The translations under genes were made by a program, and so were the position numbers. Below are positions 9,107-18,138 of a stretch of DNA of 64,000 nucleotides, piece after piece. The notes under the pieces were generated by a model. That model did not search any database. It was not told the origin of the DNA and saw only the letters and a program-made list of their open reading frames with translations. The stretch is from Petralouisia muris (GTDB lineage Bacteria > Bacillota > Clostridia > Lachnospirales > Lachnospiraceae). Position 1 is the first letter of the stretch. Every line of letters starts with the position of its first letter. Location: the NCBI RefSeq assembly GCF_004793545.1, contig NZ_SRYA01000003.1:62001-126000 (forward strand), in the 5' to 3' direction.

Positions 9107-10088
9107 CATTGCGTAAAGCTTGTTCCATTTTTATGATTTCATTTAAAAATGCATCCTGAAGTGCAGTATGCATATCCTCTCCCAGCAAAGGAATATGCTC
9201 CAAAGGAATGATGCCTCCGGCCATGGAAGGATGTCCGCCGCCGCTTCCCCAGGGTTTTAAAACCCGGGCGATCAGGTTGCCGGCATGAATCCGGTTCTGC
9301 TCACAGCGGATGGAAAAGCGCAGCCCATTGGTTTGTTTTGCATAGATAATGGCAATATGTACCACGTCCAGGGATAAAATAAAATCAGAAATAATGGCAA
9401 TCAATGCATTGGCGCAGTGGAAAGGGATATAGGCAAAGCCGGTGCCGCCGAAAATTTTTATATTCTGTATGGCGGCGCCGTATGCCCGCAAATCATCAAA
9501 TTCCATGGTATTGGAGTACATTCTAGTAACCAGTTCCCAATCAGCCTGAGCAAACAGAAAAGAAAGCATCTCTGTATCCAGTGCAGCGGTTCCCCGGCAG
9601 AAATCCGCCGTATCCATTTTAATGCCGTAGGCCAGTGCAGCGGCGCAGGCAGGGGAAATGGGCGTGTCAGTCTGCTCATAATAAGAAGCAATAATGGAGG
9701 AGCATGCGCCTACCGGCCGGATGTCCTGATACAGGTATTGATAAGAGACGAACACAGGATGATGGTCAATGCACGCCACTTCATCTCCGATTAAATCAGT
9801 CACATTGCTGTTCTTTTTCTGGGAATCTACCAGAACAATCAGATCCTCCCTGGCCATATCCGGAAGGTCGTTTTTGGAATGCATCGTGATTCCGAAGGTA
9901 TCCAGCATTTTCTTGGCGCTGAGCCGATCGATTTTTCCATCATAACAGAGCATGGCGCTGACGCCATGGAAATCCAGAAACTGTTGGAGGCCGAAGGCGC
10001 TGGCAATGGCGTCCGGGTCCGGAAAGTTGTGAGTTTGGATATAAACAGTATGATTTCTTAAAATATCTGCTAAATCTAACGGGTTCAT
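9090..10088 (-). CDS. DHH family phosphoesterase (NrnA-like)
   Basis: A 332-residue DHH/DHHA1 protein. Metal-binding motifs are HNFPDPDAIASA near residue 20, VLVDSQ near 83, IDHHP (DHH motif) near 105, and a C-terminal DHHA1 glycine-rich GSGGGHPSMAGG near 295. These match the NrnA/oligoribonuclease-PAP phosphatase group, which degrades nano-RNAs, pApA or 3'-phosphoadenosine phosphate. I choose the ATG at 10088 because AAAGGAG lies ~9 bases upstream; the longer ORF to 10214 has no ribosome site. It is transcribed away from recJ, another DHH protein. The exact substrate cannot be read from sequence. Confidence 0.85.
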   Translation of the reverse strand: MNPLDLADILRNHTVYIQTHNFPDPDAIASAFGLQQFLDFHGVSAMLCYDGKIDRLSAKKMLDTFGITMHSKNDLPDMAREDLIVLVDSQKKNSNVTDLIGDEVACIDHHPVFVSYQYLYQDIRPVGACSSIIASYYEQTDTPISPACAAALAYGIKMDTADFCRGTAALDTEMLSFLFAQADWELVTRMYSNTMEFDDLRAYGAAIQNIKIFGGTGFAYIPFHCANALIAIISDFILSLDVVHIAIIYAKQTNGLRFSIRCEQNRIHAGNLIARVLKPWGSGGGHPSMAGGIIPLEHIPLLGEDMHTALQDAFLNEIIKMEQALRNDRSAI

Positions 10089-10282
10089 GAAATGCGATAC
10101 TCCTTTGCTTTTTGTGACATTATATCCTTTTTCAAAAAGAAAATCAATGAAAATGAAAAATAACGGGTTTTGTGATATAATTTGGCATGGAACTGGCGCA
10201 TCCCAGATGGGCATGGAAAAGGTTTTTGGGGAAATAATGATTCAGAGGGTGGAAAATAATCATTTCTGAAATGGAGAACAGT

Positions 10283-12046
10283 ATGGAAAAATGGGTAGTA
10301 TCTGCCAAAAAGGCGGATTTTAAGAAAATATCAGAGCAGTTTGGAATTGATCAGGTAACAGCCAGGATTATACGGAACAGAGATGTGCTGGGAGAAGAAG
10401 CCATAGAGGAATATCTTCATGGAAACCTGGAACATCTTCATGAGCCGAAGAAAATGAAAGATATGGAGCGCGCCGTATCAATTTTGCAGGAAAAGATTCA
10501 AAAAAGAAAAAAAATCCGCATTATTGGGGATTATGATATTGACGGAATCCAGTCTGTGTATATTTTGTATTCGGCTTTGAGAGAATGCAGGGCAGCGGCG
10601 GACTATGCCATTCCTGACCGGATGGCAGACGGATATGGAGTCAATGAGCGGCTGGTGCGTCAGGCGGCTGAAGAAGGCGTGGATACCATTCTTACCTGTG
10701 ATAATGGGATTGCTGCAGAAGCGGAACTGGCTCTGGCAAAAGAGCTGGGAATGACGGTGATTATCACAGATCACCATGAGGTTCCCTATGAGCAGAAGGA
10801 AGATGGGGAGAAAATCTTTTGTATACCGCCGGCGGATGCAGTGGTGAATCCCAAGCAGCCGAATTGTCCCTATCCATTTAAAGAGCTGTGCGGCGGGGCG
10901 GTGGCTTTCAAGTTGGTGCAGGCATTGTTTGAAAGGATGAAATTTCTTCCGGAAAAAGCTTTCGCATATCTGGAAAATGCAGCTTTTGCCACGGTAGGGG
11001 ATGTGATGCCGCTGACAGGAGAGAATAGAATTCTGGTGAAAGAAGGTTTAAAATCCTTAAATCGAACAAAAAATTATGGAATGCGGGCGCTGGCAGCCAG
11101 GAATCAGATTGAGCTGGGTAAAATAAAGGCGTATCATATCGGATTTGTGCTGGGTCCCTGTCTCAATGCCAGCGGAAGGCTTGACACGGCTTACCGGGCC
11201 CTTAAGATGCTGCTGGCAGAGGATGAGCAAACAGCGGCAGAGTATGCAGGGGATTTGTATGATTTGAATGTGAGCCGGAAAGAAATGACAGAACAGGGCG
11301 TGAAACAGGCGGTGAAACAGGTGGAAGAAACTTCCTTAAAAGAAGATAAAGTTCTGGTGATTTATCTGCCGGACTGTCATGAAAGCCTGGCGGGAATTAT
11401 TGCCGGGCGTGTCAGGGAACGGTATCACCGCCCGGTATTTGTACTGACTTCCGGCGAAGATGGAGTAAAAGGTTCCGGCCGTTCCATTGAAAGCTATTCC
11501 ATGTATGAAGAGATGTCAAAATGCAAAGAATTATTTACCAGGTTCGGAGGACATCCCATGGCGGCTGGGCTGTCTCTGCCCCAGGAGCATGTGGAGCAGT
11601 TTCGGCAGAGATTAAATGAAAACACTACTTTGACTGACGAAAATTTGAAGGGGAAAATTGTGATTGACGTGCCTATGCCTCTGGACTATATTTCAAAACC
11701 TCTGATACAGGAAATGAATCTTTTAGAGCCCTTTGGAAAATCAAATGAAAAGCCGATTTTTGCAGATAAAAATTTACATATTCTGTCACTGCAGATTCTT
11801 GGAAAGAATCATAATGTGTGCCGGATGCAGGTGCAGAGCCAGGGAGGAACCGTCATGAGTGCAGTATATTTTGGAGAGACGGAAGTATTTCTGGATTTTT
11901 TGCGCGGCAAATTCGGAAACTATGCGCTGAAACAGGCCATGTCCGGCCAAAACAGCGAAATTCGGGTATCTTTTATTTATTATCCGGAAATTAATGTGTA
12001 CAATGGCAGGGAAAGTTTACAGATAATTGTAAAGAACTACTGTTAG
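10283..12046 (+). CDS. recJ: Single-stranded-DNA-specific exonuclease RecJ
   Basis: A 5'-3' single-strand exonuclease of recombination and mismatch repair. The 587-residue protein carries all DHH motifs: GDYDIDGIQS near residue 80, CDNGIAAEAEL near 140, DHHE near 160, the LGPCLNASGRLDTA segment near 290 and DHHA1 motif GGHPMAAG near 425. The C-terminal OB-like domain is present. An upstream in-frame ATG at 10271 has no ribosome site, whereas the ATG at 10283 has GGAG 6 bases ahead. It is on the short side for RecJ but matches the compact clostridial forms. Confidence 0.92.
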   Translation: MEKWVVSAKKADFKKISEQFGIDQVTARIIRNRDVLGEEAIEEYLHGNLEHLHEPKKMKDMERAVSILQEKIQKRKKIRIIGDYDIDGIQSVYILYSALRECRAAADYAIPDRMADGYGVNERLVRQAAEEGVDTILTCDNGIAAEAELALAKELGMTVIITDHHEVPYEQKEDGEKIFCIPPADAVVNPKQPNCPYPFKELCGGAVAFKLVQALFERMKFLPEKAFAYLENAAFATVGDVMPLTGENRILVKEGLKSLNRTKNYGMRALAARNQIELGKIKAYHIGFVLGPCLNASGRLDTAYRALKMLLAEDEQTAAEYAGDLYDLNVSRKEMTEQGVKQAVKQVEETSLKEDKVLVIYLPDCHESLAGIIAGRVRERYHRPVFVLTSGEDGVKGSGRSIESYSMYEEMSKCKELFTRFGGHPMAAGLSLPQEHVEQFRQRLNENTTLTDENLKGKIVIDVPMPLDYISKPLIQEMNLLEPFGKSNEKPIFADKNLHILSLQILGKNHNVCRMQVQSQGGTVMSAVYFGETEVFLDFLRGKFGNYALKQAMSGQNSEIRVSFIYYPEINVYNGRESLQIIVKNYC

Positions 12047-12108
12047 AAGCGGACAAAATGTGATAGAATGGTAAAGTATGATACACTTTGTAAGAAAGGG
12101 GAACCCAG

Positions 12109-13092
12109 ATGTTCGGAATAGGGAAAAAACAGGAGGAACTGGAACGTGAACTGCTTTCCAAACAGGCGGAGGCAGATAAATATTTGAAGAAATTATCAGA
12201 GGTGACAAATAAAATGCGGTTGGTGCAGAAAGAAACGGAAACAGGAATTGCTTCCATGGAAGAGAGCCAGAACGAGCTGGACAGCCAGATGGAGAAATTG
12301 ACCCAGGCAGTGAAGGGTGCCGCCGGAGAAGCTAAGCGGCAGAATGTCAGAAACCGTGAGCTTCAGAAAAAGATTGTGATTTTAGCCAATAAGGCAGGGC
12401 TGGCGGATGGCACATATCAGAGATCCATTGAAGGGATCTACCGGAGAGAGAAGGAACTTCTGGAAATGATAGAACAGGGAAGGAAGCTTACTTCTCCGGA
12501 AGAAGTGCTGGAGCTGGCGGCTACCGGTATGCGCCAGGAGATGGGAGAAATGGGAAAGCGTATCGGGGAAATGGAAGAGATGGAGAAGCAGATGGGAATC
12601 CTTGCGCTGAATGCGGCTATTGAAGCAGGAAGGCTGGGAGAGGATGGCGTACAGTTTGTGGAAGCGGCAGAGAAAGTCAGAGATTTATCAGGCAAATACC
12701 ATCAGTCCGCTGCTTTTATGGCGGAGAAAATGCAGAAGATGGAGGAACGGCTGAAAGAGGCTGAGACCCAGGTGCTGTATTTGACCCAGATTTGGAATGA
12801 GCATAACGCCCGTCTGGAGAAAGCGGCGGAAGGGTTTGGCTCTTATGCTTCCAGGCTGGAAGAGACGGAAACCAGAAATCTTGTTCCCCAGATTCTTGCC
12901 CTGGCAGAGAGTCTGGATCAGTCTGTAGGAGACGGCGAGCTGATTACGAAACAGTATGACGCTGCCAGCCAGGTGGTGGAACAAACAGGAAAGACCTTTA
13001 TGGGCCAGCAGGAGACTTTAAATAACCTGCGCAGGAAGGCAAAAGAAGTGGAAGAATGGCTTCGGGCAGTAGGAGCAGAAATCAGTAAATAA
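12109..13092 (+). CDS. Soluble methyl-accepting-chemotaxis-like signalling protein
   Basis: 327 residues, almost entirely predicted coiled coil, with no membrane segment and no sensor domain. Residues about 160-195 (ILALNAAIEAGRLGEDGVQF, then VEAAEKVRDLSG) match the highly conserved hairpin tip of MCP signalling domains (ALNAAIEAARAGE-G--F-VVA-EVR-LA), with GRLGED instead of ARAGE. A cytosolic MCP may couple to CheA/CheW, or may have been recruited for another function if the cell lacks chemotaxis; no che genes are in the window. It is followed after 22 bases by the hydrolase gene and is probably co-transcribed with it. Confidence 0.75.
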   Translation: MFGIGKKQEELERELLSKQAEADKYLKKLSEVTNKMRLVQKETETGIASMEESQNELDSQMEKLTQAVKGAAGEAKRQNVRNRELQKKIVILANKAGLADGTYQRSIEGIYRREKELLEMIEQGRKLTSPEEVLELAATGMRQEMGEMGKRIGEMEEMEKQMGILALNAAIEAGRLGEDGVQFVEAAEKVRDLSGKYHQSAAFMAEKMQKMEERLKEAETQVLYLTQIWNEHNARLEKAAEGFGSYASRLEETETRNLVPQILALAESLDQSVGDGELITKQYDAASQVVEQTGKTFMGQQETLNNLRRKAKEVEEWLRAVGAEISK

Positions 13093-13114
13093 GCAATTGT
13101 GACAGGAGACGCCT

Positions 13115-14044
13115 ATGAAAAAGGGAACTTTTGGATTTTTATCGGCTGATAAACAGACAAAGATTCATGCAGTGAAATGGGAACCGGAGAAAGGAGAATT
13201 AAAAGGAATTCTTCAGATCAGCCATGGAATGATTGAGTATGTGGAACGATATGAGGGCTTTGCTGAATATTTGACAAAGCAGGGTTTTATGGTAGTGGGA
13301 AATGATCATTTGGGGCATGGAAAATCTGTGCAATCAGAAGAATTCTGGGGATATTTTGCGCCAAAAGACGGCAGTGATATTGTGGTGGAGGATTTGAACC
13401 ATCTGCGTAAAATCATTCAAAAGGAACACCCGAATACGCCTTATTTTATGCTGGGCCACAGCATGGGTTCCTTTCTTTTGAGAAAATATCTGTCTAAGTA
13501 TGGCGGCGGGCTGAAAGGAGCCATTATTATGGGAACCGGCAATCAGCCCAATGCGGCAGTGATAACGGGAAAATGCCTGTGCAGGGTTCTGGCCCTGTTT
13601 TGCGGCTGGAACCACAGGTGTAAGCTGGTAGAAAAGATGGCGCTGGGCGGGAACAATAAGAGATTTCGTGCGGAAGGGACGGAAGGGGCCTGGCTGACCA
13701 GGGATAAAGAGATTGTAAAAGCATATAACAAAGAGCCAAGATGTACCTTTAAGTTTACGTTAAATGGTTATTATACGCTGTTTGACACCATACATTATAT
13801 TAACAAGCCGGCCCATATCAATGCCATTCCAAAAGAACTTCCGCTTCTTCTGGTGGCAGGGGAGGAGGATCCGGTGGGCAATTACGGTGCAGGAGTAAAA
13901 GCAGTCTGCGTAGCTTATAAAAGAGCTGGAATTCAGAATATTACCTGCAAATTATATCCCGCTGACCGCCATGAAATTTTAAATGAACTGGATAAGGAAA
14001 CCGTGTATAAAGACATTTATAAATGGATGAAAGCCAAAATGTAA
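13115..14044 (+). CDS. Alpha/beta hydrolase, lysophospholipase/monoacylglycerol lipase type
   Basis: 309 residues with the serine aminopeptidase S33 (Hydrolase_4) pattern. The oxyanion segment is QISHGMIEYVERYEGFAEYL near residue 35, VGNDHLGHGKS near 65, the nucleophile elbow is GHSMGSF near 115, the acid is in AGEEDPVGN near 250, and the catalytic His is in PADRHEILNE near 285. It is cytosolic with no signal peptide. It likely cleaves monoacylglycerols or lysolipids; the substrate is inferred from the family. The start at 13115 has GGAG 7 bases upstream. It is in line with the MCP-like gene and the DUF1002 gene. Confidence 0.85.
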   Translation: MKKGTFGFLSADKQTKIHAVKWEPEKGELKGILQISHGMIEYVERYEGFAEYLTKQGFMVVGNDHLGHGKSVQSEEFWGYFAPKDGSDIVVEDLNHLRKIIQKEHPNTPYFMLGHSMGSFLLRKYLSKYGGGLKGAIIMGTGNQPNAAVITGKCLCRVLALFCGWNHRCKLVEKMALGGNNKRFRAEGTEGAWLTRDKEIVKAYNKEPRCTFKFTLNGYYTLFDTIHYINKPAHINAIPKELPLLLVAGEEDPVGNYGAGVKAVCVAYKRAGIQNITCKLYPADRHEILNELDKETVYKDIYKWMKAKM

Positions 14045-14155
14045 GGAAGGCCAAAGCGCAAGGGAAGAGATTTAAGAAGGATCATCCTGCGGCGAATACG
14101 CATCATTTTTTCAGATGTGCAAAGGACAATTACAGAGGACAGAATGGAGGTAACC

Positions 14156-15178
14156 ATGAAAAAGCGCGGAAATCAAATCATCAGCCTTTTGATGGTAGTT
14201 ATGCTTCTTTTACTGACGCCGGCTCAGGCATGGGCGGCAGAAACAGATGAAAAAGAAGTGGCGCCGGGAAACAGCCAGGAGATGGAGGATTCTCAGGCCG
14301 AAGGAAGCAAAGAGGACACAGGCTCATCGGAAGAAAATATGGATGCAATGGATCAGCAGGGAGAAGTGACAGAGCCTATCACCAAAGAAGACAAACCATA
14401 TCTTGCCCTGGGAGCCAATCTAACTCCGGATCAGCAGCAGACGGTATTGGAGCTTTTGGGAATCAATCCGGCGGAGCTGTCAGAATATGATGTAATTTAT
14501 ATTACCAATGAAGAGGAACACGAGTATTTAGGGGAATATGTGGACGCAGGCAAAATCGGAACCAGAGCGTTGTCCTCGGTGCTGATTGTAAAAAGAGATC
14601 AGGGAAACGGAATTAATATTACCACCAAAAATATTTCTTACTGCACCATAGGCATGTATAAAAACGCCTTGATTACAGCCGGGATTACCGATGCCGATAT
14701 TATTGTGGCGGGTCCTTTTCCCCTTTCAGGTACCGCAGCGCTGGTGGGAGCTATGAAAGCTTATTCTGATATGACTGGAGCCAAAGTTTCGGAACGCAGC
14801 ATGGACACAGCTTTAAATGAACTGGTATTGACTGGAGATATTGCAGAAGCAGTGGGAGATTCCCAGAAAGCAGAAGAGCTGGTAGCTTATCTGAAGCAGG
14901 AGGTTGTTGAGAAGGGACTGAATTCAAAAAATGAAATCAGGGAAGCCATTCAGGAGGCATGCAGCCAGTTTGATATTACTTTGGCGGAACATGAAATTGC
15001 AGAACTGACAAATCTTCTGCAGAAAATAGGAGAGCTGGATCTGGATATTGATTCCATGAAAGAGCAGGCAGAGGAATTATACGAGAAAATCTCCAATCTG
15101 GACGCCAAAAGCATTTTTGAAAAAGTGGCAGATTTCTTCCGGTCAATTCTGGACTTTTTTACCGGATTGTTTTCTTAA
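14156..15178 (+). CDS. DUF1002 family secreted protein
   Basis: 340 residues. The ATG at 14156 is chosen because TGGAGG lies 5-6 bases upstream and it gives a clean signal peptide (MKKRGNQIISLLMVVMLLLL, cleaved after AWA). An acidic low-complexity linker of about 50 residues follows. The DUF1002 core then shows LGANLTPDQQQTVLELLGI near 95, YITNEEEHEYL near 125, the ISYCTIGMYKNALITAGI block near 175, and VAGPFPLSGTAALVGAMKAY near 200. The C-terminus is helical. It is exported to the cell surface or envelope; function unknown. DUF1002 proteins are common in Firmicutes, often beside hydrolases. Confidence 0.85.
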   Translation: MKKRGNQIISLLMVVMLLLLTPAQAWAAETDEKEVAPGNSQEMEDSQAEGSKEDTGSSEENMDAMDQQGEVTEPITKEDKPYLALGANLTPDQQQTVLELLGINPAELSEYDVIYITNEEEHEYLGEYVDAGKIGTRALSSVLIVKRDQGNGINITTKNISYCTIGMYKNALITAGITDADIIVAGPFPLSGTAALVGAMKAYSDMTGAKVSERSMDTALNELVLTGDIAEAVGDSQKAEELVAYLKQEVVEKGLNSKNEIREAIQEACSQFDITLAEHEIAELTNLLQKIGELDLDIDSMKEQAEELYEKISNLDAKSIFEKVADFFRSILDFFTGLFS

Positions 15179-15185
15179 AAAATCA

Positions 15186-15222
15186 AGGGCTGCATCAATG
15201 CCTGCTGGCAATACGCAGCCCT
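15186..15222 (-). terminator. Terminator for the minus-strand membrane-protein gene
   Basis: AGGGCTGC (15186-15193) pairs with GCAGCCCT (15215-15222), with an inner TGCC/GGCA stem. On the minus strand the stem is followed by TGATTTTTT, a good T-run. It may also act weakly for the plus-strand DUF1002 gene. Confidence 0.6.
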
Positions 15223-15239
15223 GTCTGTAATTATATAGA

Positions 15240-16325
15240 TTAAATTTTTTTCTGCAAAAAAGCAATCAGCTTTTCAAAATGTGTCAAAAAGACACGTTTT
15301 CCATGGACTTTCAGACGATTTTCTTCGTTAAATCCAACCAGAATTTCATGATTGGCCTCAGCCAGATAATCCATAATGCCGTCAATATCAGATTTCATGT
15401 TTTTCGGGCAGTGAAAATGCAGGTGTTTTCTTGCAGTAATATGCAGCGTATAGGAAATGCTGAAATGATACCACAGAATCTTGTGCAGGGTGGAATGTTT
15501 ATAAATCCACAGGATTTCCTGGATGGGAATGACAGCGGCGCCGTAACCGGCAAGAACAATAAAATAATGTTCTGTGATAAACATATCCTCTGTGGCAAGC
15601 TGCGGTAAGGTGGCAAGTTCGGTTTCTGCCTGAGCCAGCAGTTCCTTTGCCTTGCCGAAACGTCCCAGCTGCCGGCAGGCAGGGGCAAACGCCGGAAAAC
15701 GAATATAAATCATATCAAGTATTATCCGCAGCAGGGCGTAAATGCCTGAGGCAAAATACAACGTCATCAGAACGGCGCTGGGGAAAAGCAAAAAAGCAGG
15801 TTCACTGATAAAGTAAGAACTTACGAATTTGGAAATTCCCTCTTTGGTCCACTCCAAATCATTCGCCAGATTCTCCAACAGCGCAGAGAAAGCAGGATTT
15901 TCCTTGAGGACCCTGCCCCGGATGTGGACAGAGTCTATCAGCGGAAGCCCCTCTTCACAGGTAGAAGGAGAGAGCAGAACGATTAGACACTGCTGTTTTT
16001 TGACTTCCTGCCTGTTCTTGTCTTTGGTATGATTTGCAGCAGGCAGGGTATAGTAATAATAACCCAGAGTTCGTCCCAGGGATTCATTGGTATATCCGGT
16101 AAAATACAGGTTTTCCAGTGTTGTTTCTATATAAGAGGAATGATGGTCTGCGTATTCGCTTAAATCGTCGCTATAATCTAAGGGCTGAGGAAACAGGATG
16201 TCATACAGGGGAAGGGACAGCCACAGGATCATCAGAAAAATCAAATAGAGCATGGGGGAAACAAGACGGCGGCAGTATACCCGCCGGATGTGTCTGGATA
16301 TATAATGGTCGTAATTTTCTATCAT
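15240..16325 (-). CDS. Hypothetical membrane protein (unrecognised family)
   Basis: 361 residues from the ATG at 16325, which has CAAGGAG upstream; the longer frame to 16400 has no ribosome site and crosses the divergent promoter. One membrane helix lies near residues 20-42 (PMLYLIFLMILWLSLPLYDIL) and one near 175-200. An extracytoplasmic domain with SLGRTLGYYYYTLP is between them. The C-terminal cytosolic half has a helical region (GRFGKAKELLAQAETEL) followed by a compact beta-rich domain (EDMFITEHYFIVLAGYGAAVIP, then LYIHK-type strands) that resembles a PH-like fold. I do not recognise the family. Monocistronic, divergent from the methyltransferase. Confidence 0.7.
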   Translation of the reverse strand: MIENYDHYISRHIRRVYCRRLVSPMLYLIFLMILWLSLPLYDILFPQPLDYSDDLSEYADHHSSYIETTLENLYFTGYTNESLGRTLGYYYYTLPAANHTKDKNRQEVKKQQCLIVLLSPSTCEEGLPLIDSVHIRGRVLKENPAFSALLENLANDLEWTKEGISKFVSSYFISEPAFLLFPSAVLMTLYFASGIYALLRIILDMIYIRFPAFAPACRQLGRFGKAKELLAQAETELATLPQLATEDMFITEHYFIVLAGYGAAVIPIQEILWIYKHSTLHKILWYHFSISYTLHITARKHLHFHCPKNMKSDIDGIMDYLAEANHEILVGFNEENRLKVHGKRVFLTHFEKLIAFLQKKI

Positions 16326-16334
16326 AAAGGCTCC

Positions 16335-16363
16335 TTGCAAAACGTATCTGTTTTTACTATAAT
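16335..16363 (+). promoter_or_regulatory. Promoter of the methyltransferase-hslO-nadE operon
   Basis: TTGCAA (16335-16340), a 17-base spacer, and a perfect TATAAT (16358-16363). The predicted start near 16370 leaves a 76-base leader before the ATG at 16446. The -35 overlaps the ribosome site of the divergent minus-strand gene. Confidence 0.65.
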
Positions 16364-16445
16364 ATAAAAACAGTATACGTTTTTTGGGAGAAATAATCAA
16401 GATAAAATCACTAAGGTAATATAGGATAACATGGAGGATTCTTGT

Positions 16446-17249
16446 ATGGAGGCATATACAGGATTTGCCCGGGTTTATGATTTGTTTATGGACAATGTAC
16501 CCTATGAAGAATGGAGCCGGTACCTGATCAGTCTGCTGAAAGAATACGGAGTTTCAGATGGGATTGTTCTGGACTTAGGCTGCGGCACCGGGAAAATGAC
16601 AAGGCTTTTGTCCCGGGCAGGCTATGATATGATTGGCATTGACAATTCGGAAGAAATGCTTCAGATAGCCAGAGAAGCGTCTGATTCCGAAAGCGGGCCG
16701 AAGGGGAATTCGGCTGATGTATCAGAACAGGGAAGGGCAGAGGATATTTTATATCTGCTGCAGGATATGCGGGATTTTGAATTGTACGGAACGGTAAAAG
16801 CCGTAGTAAGCATTTGCGACTGTATCAATTATATTCTGGAAGAAGAGGAATTGCTGCAGGCCTTTCGGCTGGTGAATAATTATCTGGACCCAGGCGGCGT
16901 CTTTATTTTTGATATGAACACTCTGTTCAAATACAGGGAAGTATTAGGGGAAAATGTAATATGCGAAAACCGGGAAGAGGGAAGTTTTATCTGGGAAAAC
17001 TTCTATGATGAGAAAGAACGCATCAACCAATACGATTTAACTCTTTTTATCCGGGAAGAGGGAACATCCCCGCTGTACCGGAAATACGAAGAAACTCATT
17101 TTCAGCGGGGATATGAGCCAGAACAGGTGAAATCTCTGTTAGAGCAGGCCGGAATGGAGGTTCTGGCAGCTTTTGACGCATTTACCAGAGAACCGGCCAA
17201 AGATGACAGCCAACGGATATACATGATTGCAAGGGAGAAAGGAAAATGA
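16446..17249 (+). CDS. Class I SAM-dependent methyltransferase
   Basis: 267 residues. The SAM-binding glycine motif is VLDLGCGTGKMTRLLS near residue 45, followed by the acidic end of strand 2 (IGIDNSEEML), and ILYLLQDMRDFEL near 105 for the adenine-side loop. The later YEETHFQRGYEPEQVKSLLEQAG segment is typical of a common clostridial methyltransferase family related to the CcbJ/DesVI group. The ATG at 16446 has GGAGG 8 bases upstream. The substrate is unknown; location is cytosolic. Its TGA overlaps the hslO ATG (ATGA), indicating translational coupling. Confidence 0.85.
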   Translation: MEAYTGFARVYDLFMDNVPYEEWSRYLISLLKEYGVSDGIVLDLGCGTGKMTRLLSRAGYDMIGIDNSEEMLQIAREASDSESGPKGNSADVSEQGRAEDILYLLQDMRDFELYGTVKAVVSICDCINYILEEEELLQAFRLVNNYLDPGGVFIFDMNTLFKYREVLGENVICENREEGSFIWENFYDEKERINQYDLTLFIREEGTSPLYRKYEETHFQRGYEPEQVKSLLEQAGMEVLAAFDAFTREPAKDDSQRIYMIAREKGK

Positions 17250-18124
17250 AAGATTACATTGTAAGAGCAACGGCAGCGAATCACCAGATACGGGCGTTTG
17301 CCGTTACTTCCAGAGAATTGGTGGAACAGGCAAGGATTTACCACAATACCAGCCCCATTATGACGGCGGCTTTGGGAAGGCTTCTGACAGGCGGGGCCAT
17401 GATGGGAGTTATGATGAAGGGAGAGCAGGATTTGCTGACCCTTCAGATTAAATGCGGCGGCCCAGCGAAGGGGATGACCGTAACAGCAGACAGCAGAGGA
17501 AATGTAAAAGGATATCCCCATGTGCCGGACGTGATGCTGCCTCCCAATGAGAAAGGAAAGTTGGATGTAGGCGGCGCTCTTGGCCCTGGAATCTTAAGCG
17601 TTATAAAAGATATGGGACTGCGGGACCCTTATGTGGGACAGGTGGCGCTGCAGACCTCAGAAATTGCAGAAGATTTGACCTATTATTTTGCCACTTCTGA
17701 GCAGGTGCCTTCCGCTGTGGGACTGGGAGTGCTGATGAATAAGGATAATACGGTGAAACAGGCAGGCGGTTTTATCGTTCAGCTTATGCCTTTTACAGAA
17801 GAAGCGGTGGTTGCAGCTTTGGAGGAAAAGGTTGCCAGCGTGACTTCCGTTACGGATCTGCTGGAACAGGGCCTTTCACCCGAAACCTTGTTAGAGCGGA
17901 TATTGGGGGAATTTGGTCTTGAAATCACGGATAAAATACCGGCGGCATATCATTGTAATTGTTCCAGAGATCGCGTGACGAAAGCAATTGTCAGCATCGG
18001 CGTAAATGATATTCAGGAAATGATTGAGGACAACGAACCCATTGAGGTAAACTGCCAGTTTTGTGATAAACATTATATTTTTACGCCGGAGGACTTAAAA
18101 ATGTTGTTGGATACCCAATGGTAA
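17246..18124 (+). CDS. hslO: Hsp33 redox-regulated chaperone
   Basis: 292 residues. The N-terminal substrate-binding domain begins YIVRATAANHQIRAFAVTS and contains GRLLTGGAMMG. The C-terminal zinc switch has CNCSRDR near residue 240 and CQFCDKHY near 272, i.e. CxC and CxxC, which hold zinc when reduced and form disulfides on oxidative unfolding, activating the holdase. This suits an anaerobe exposed to occasional oxygen. It overlaps the methyltransferase gene upstream by 4 bases and is followed at once by nadE. Confidence 0.96.
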   Translation: MKDYIVRATAANHQIRAFAVTSRELVEQARIYHNTSPIMTAALGRLLTGGAMMGVMMKGEQDLLTLQIKCGGPAKGMTVTADSRGNVKGYPHVPDVMLPPNEKGKLDVGGALGPGILSVIKDMGLRDPYVGQVALQTSEIAEDLTYYFATSEQVPSAVGLGVLMNKDNTVKQAGGFIVQLMPFTEEAVVAALEEKVASVTSVTDLLEQGLSPETLLERILGEFGLEITDKIPAAYHCNCSRDRVTKAIVSIGVNDIQEMIEDNEPIEVNCQFCDKHYIFTPEDLKMLLDTQW

Positions 18125-18138
18125 GAAAGGAGCAGCCA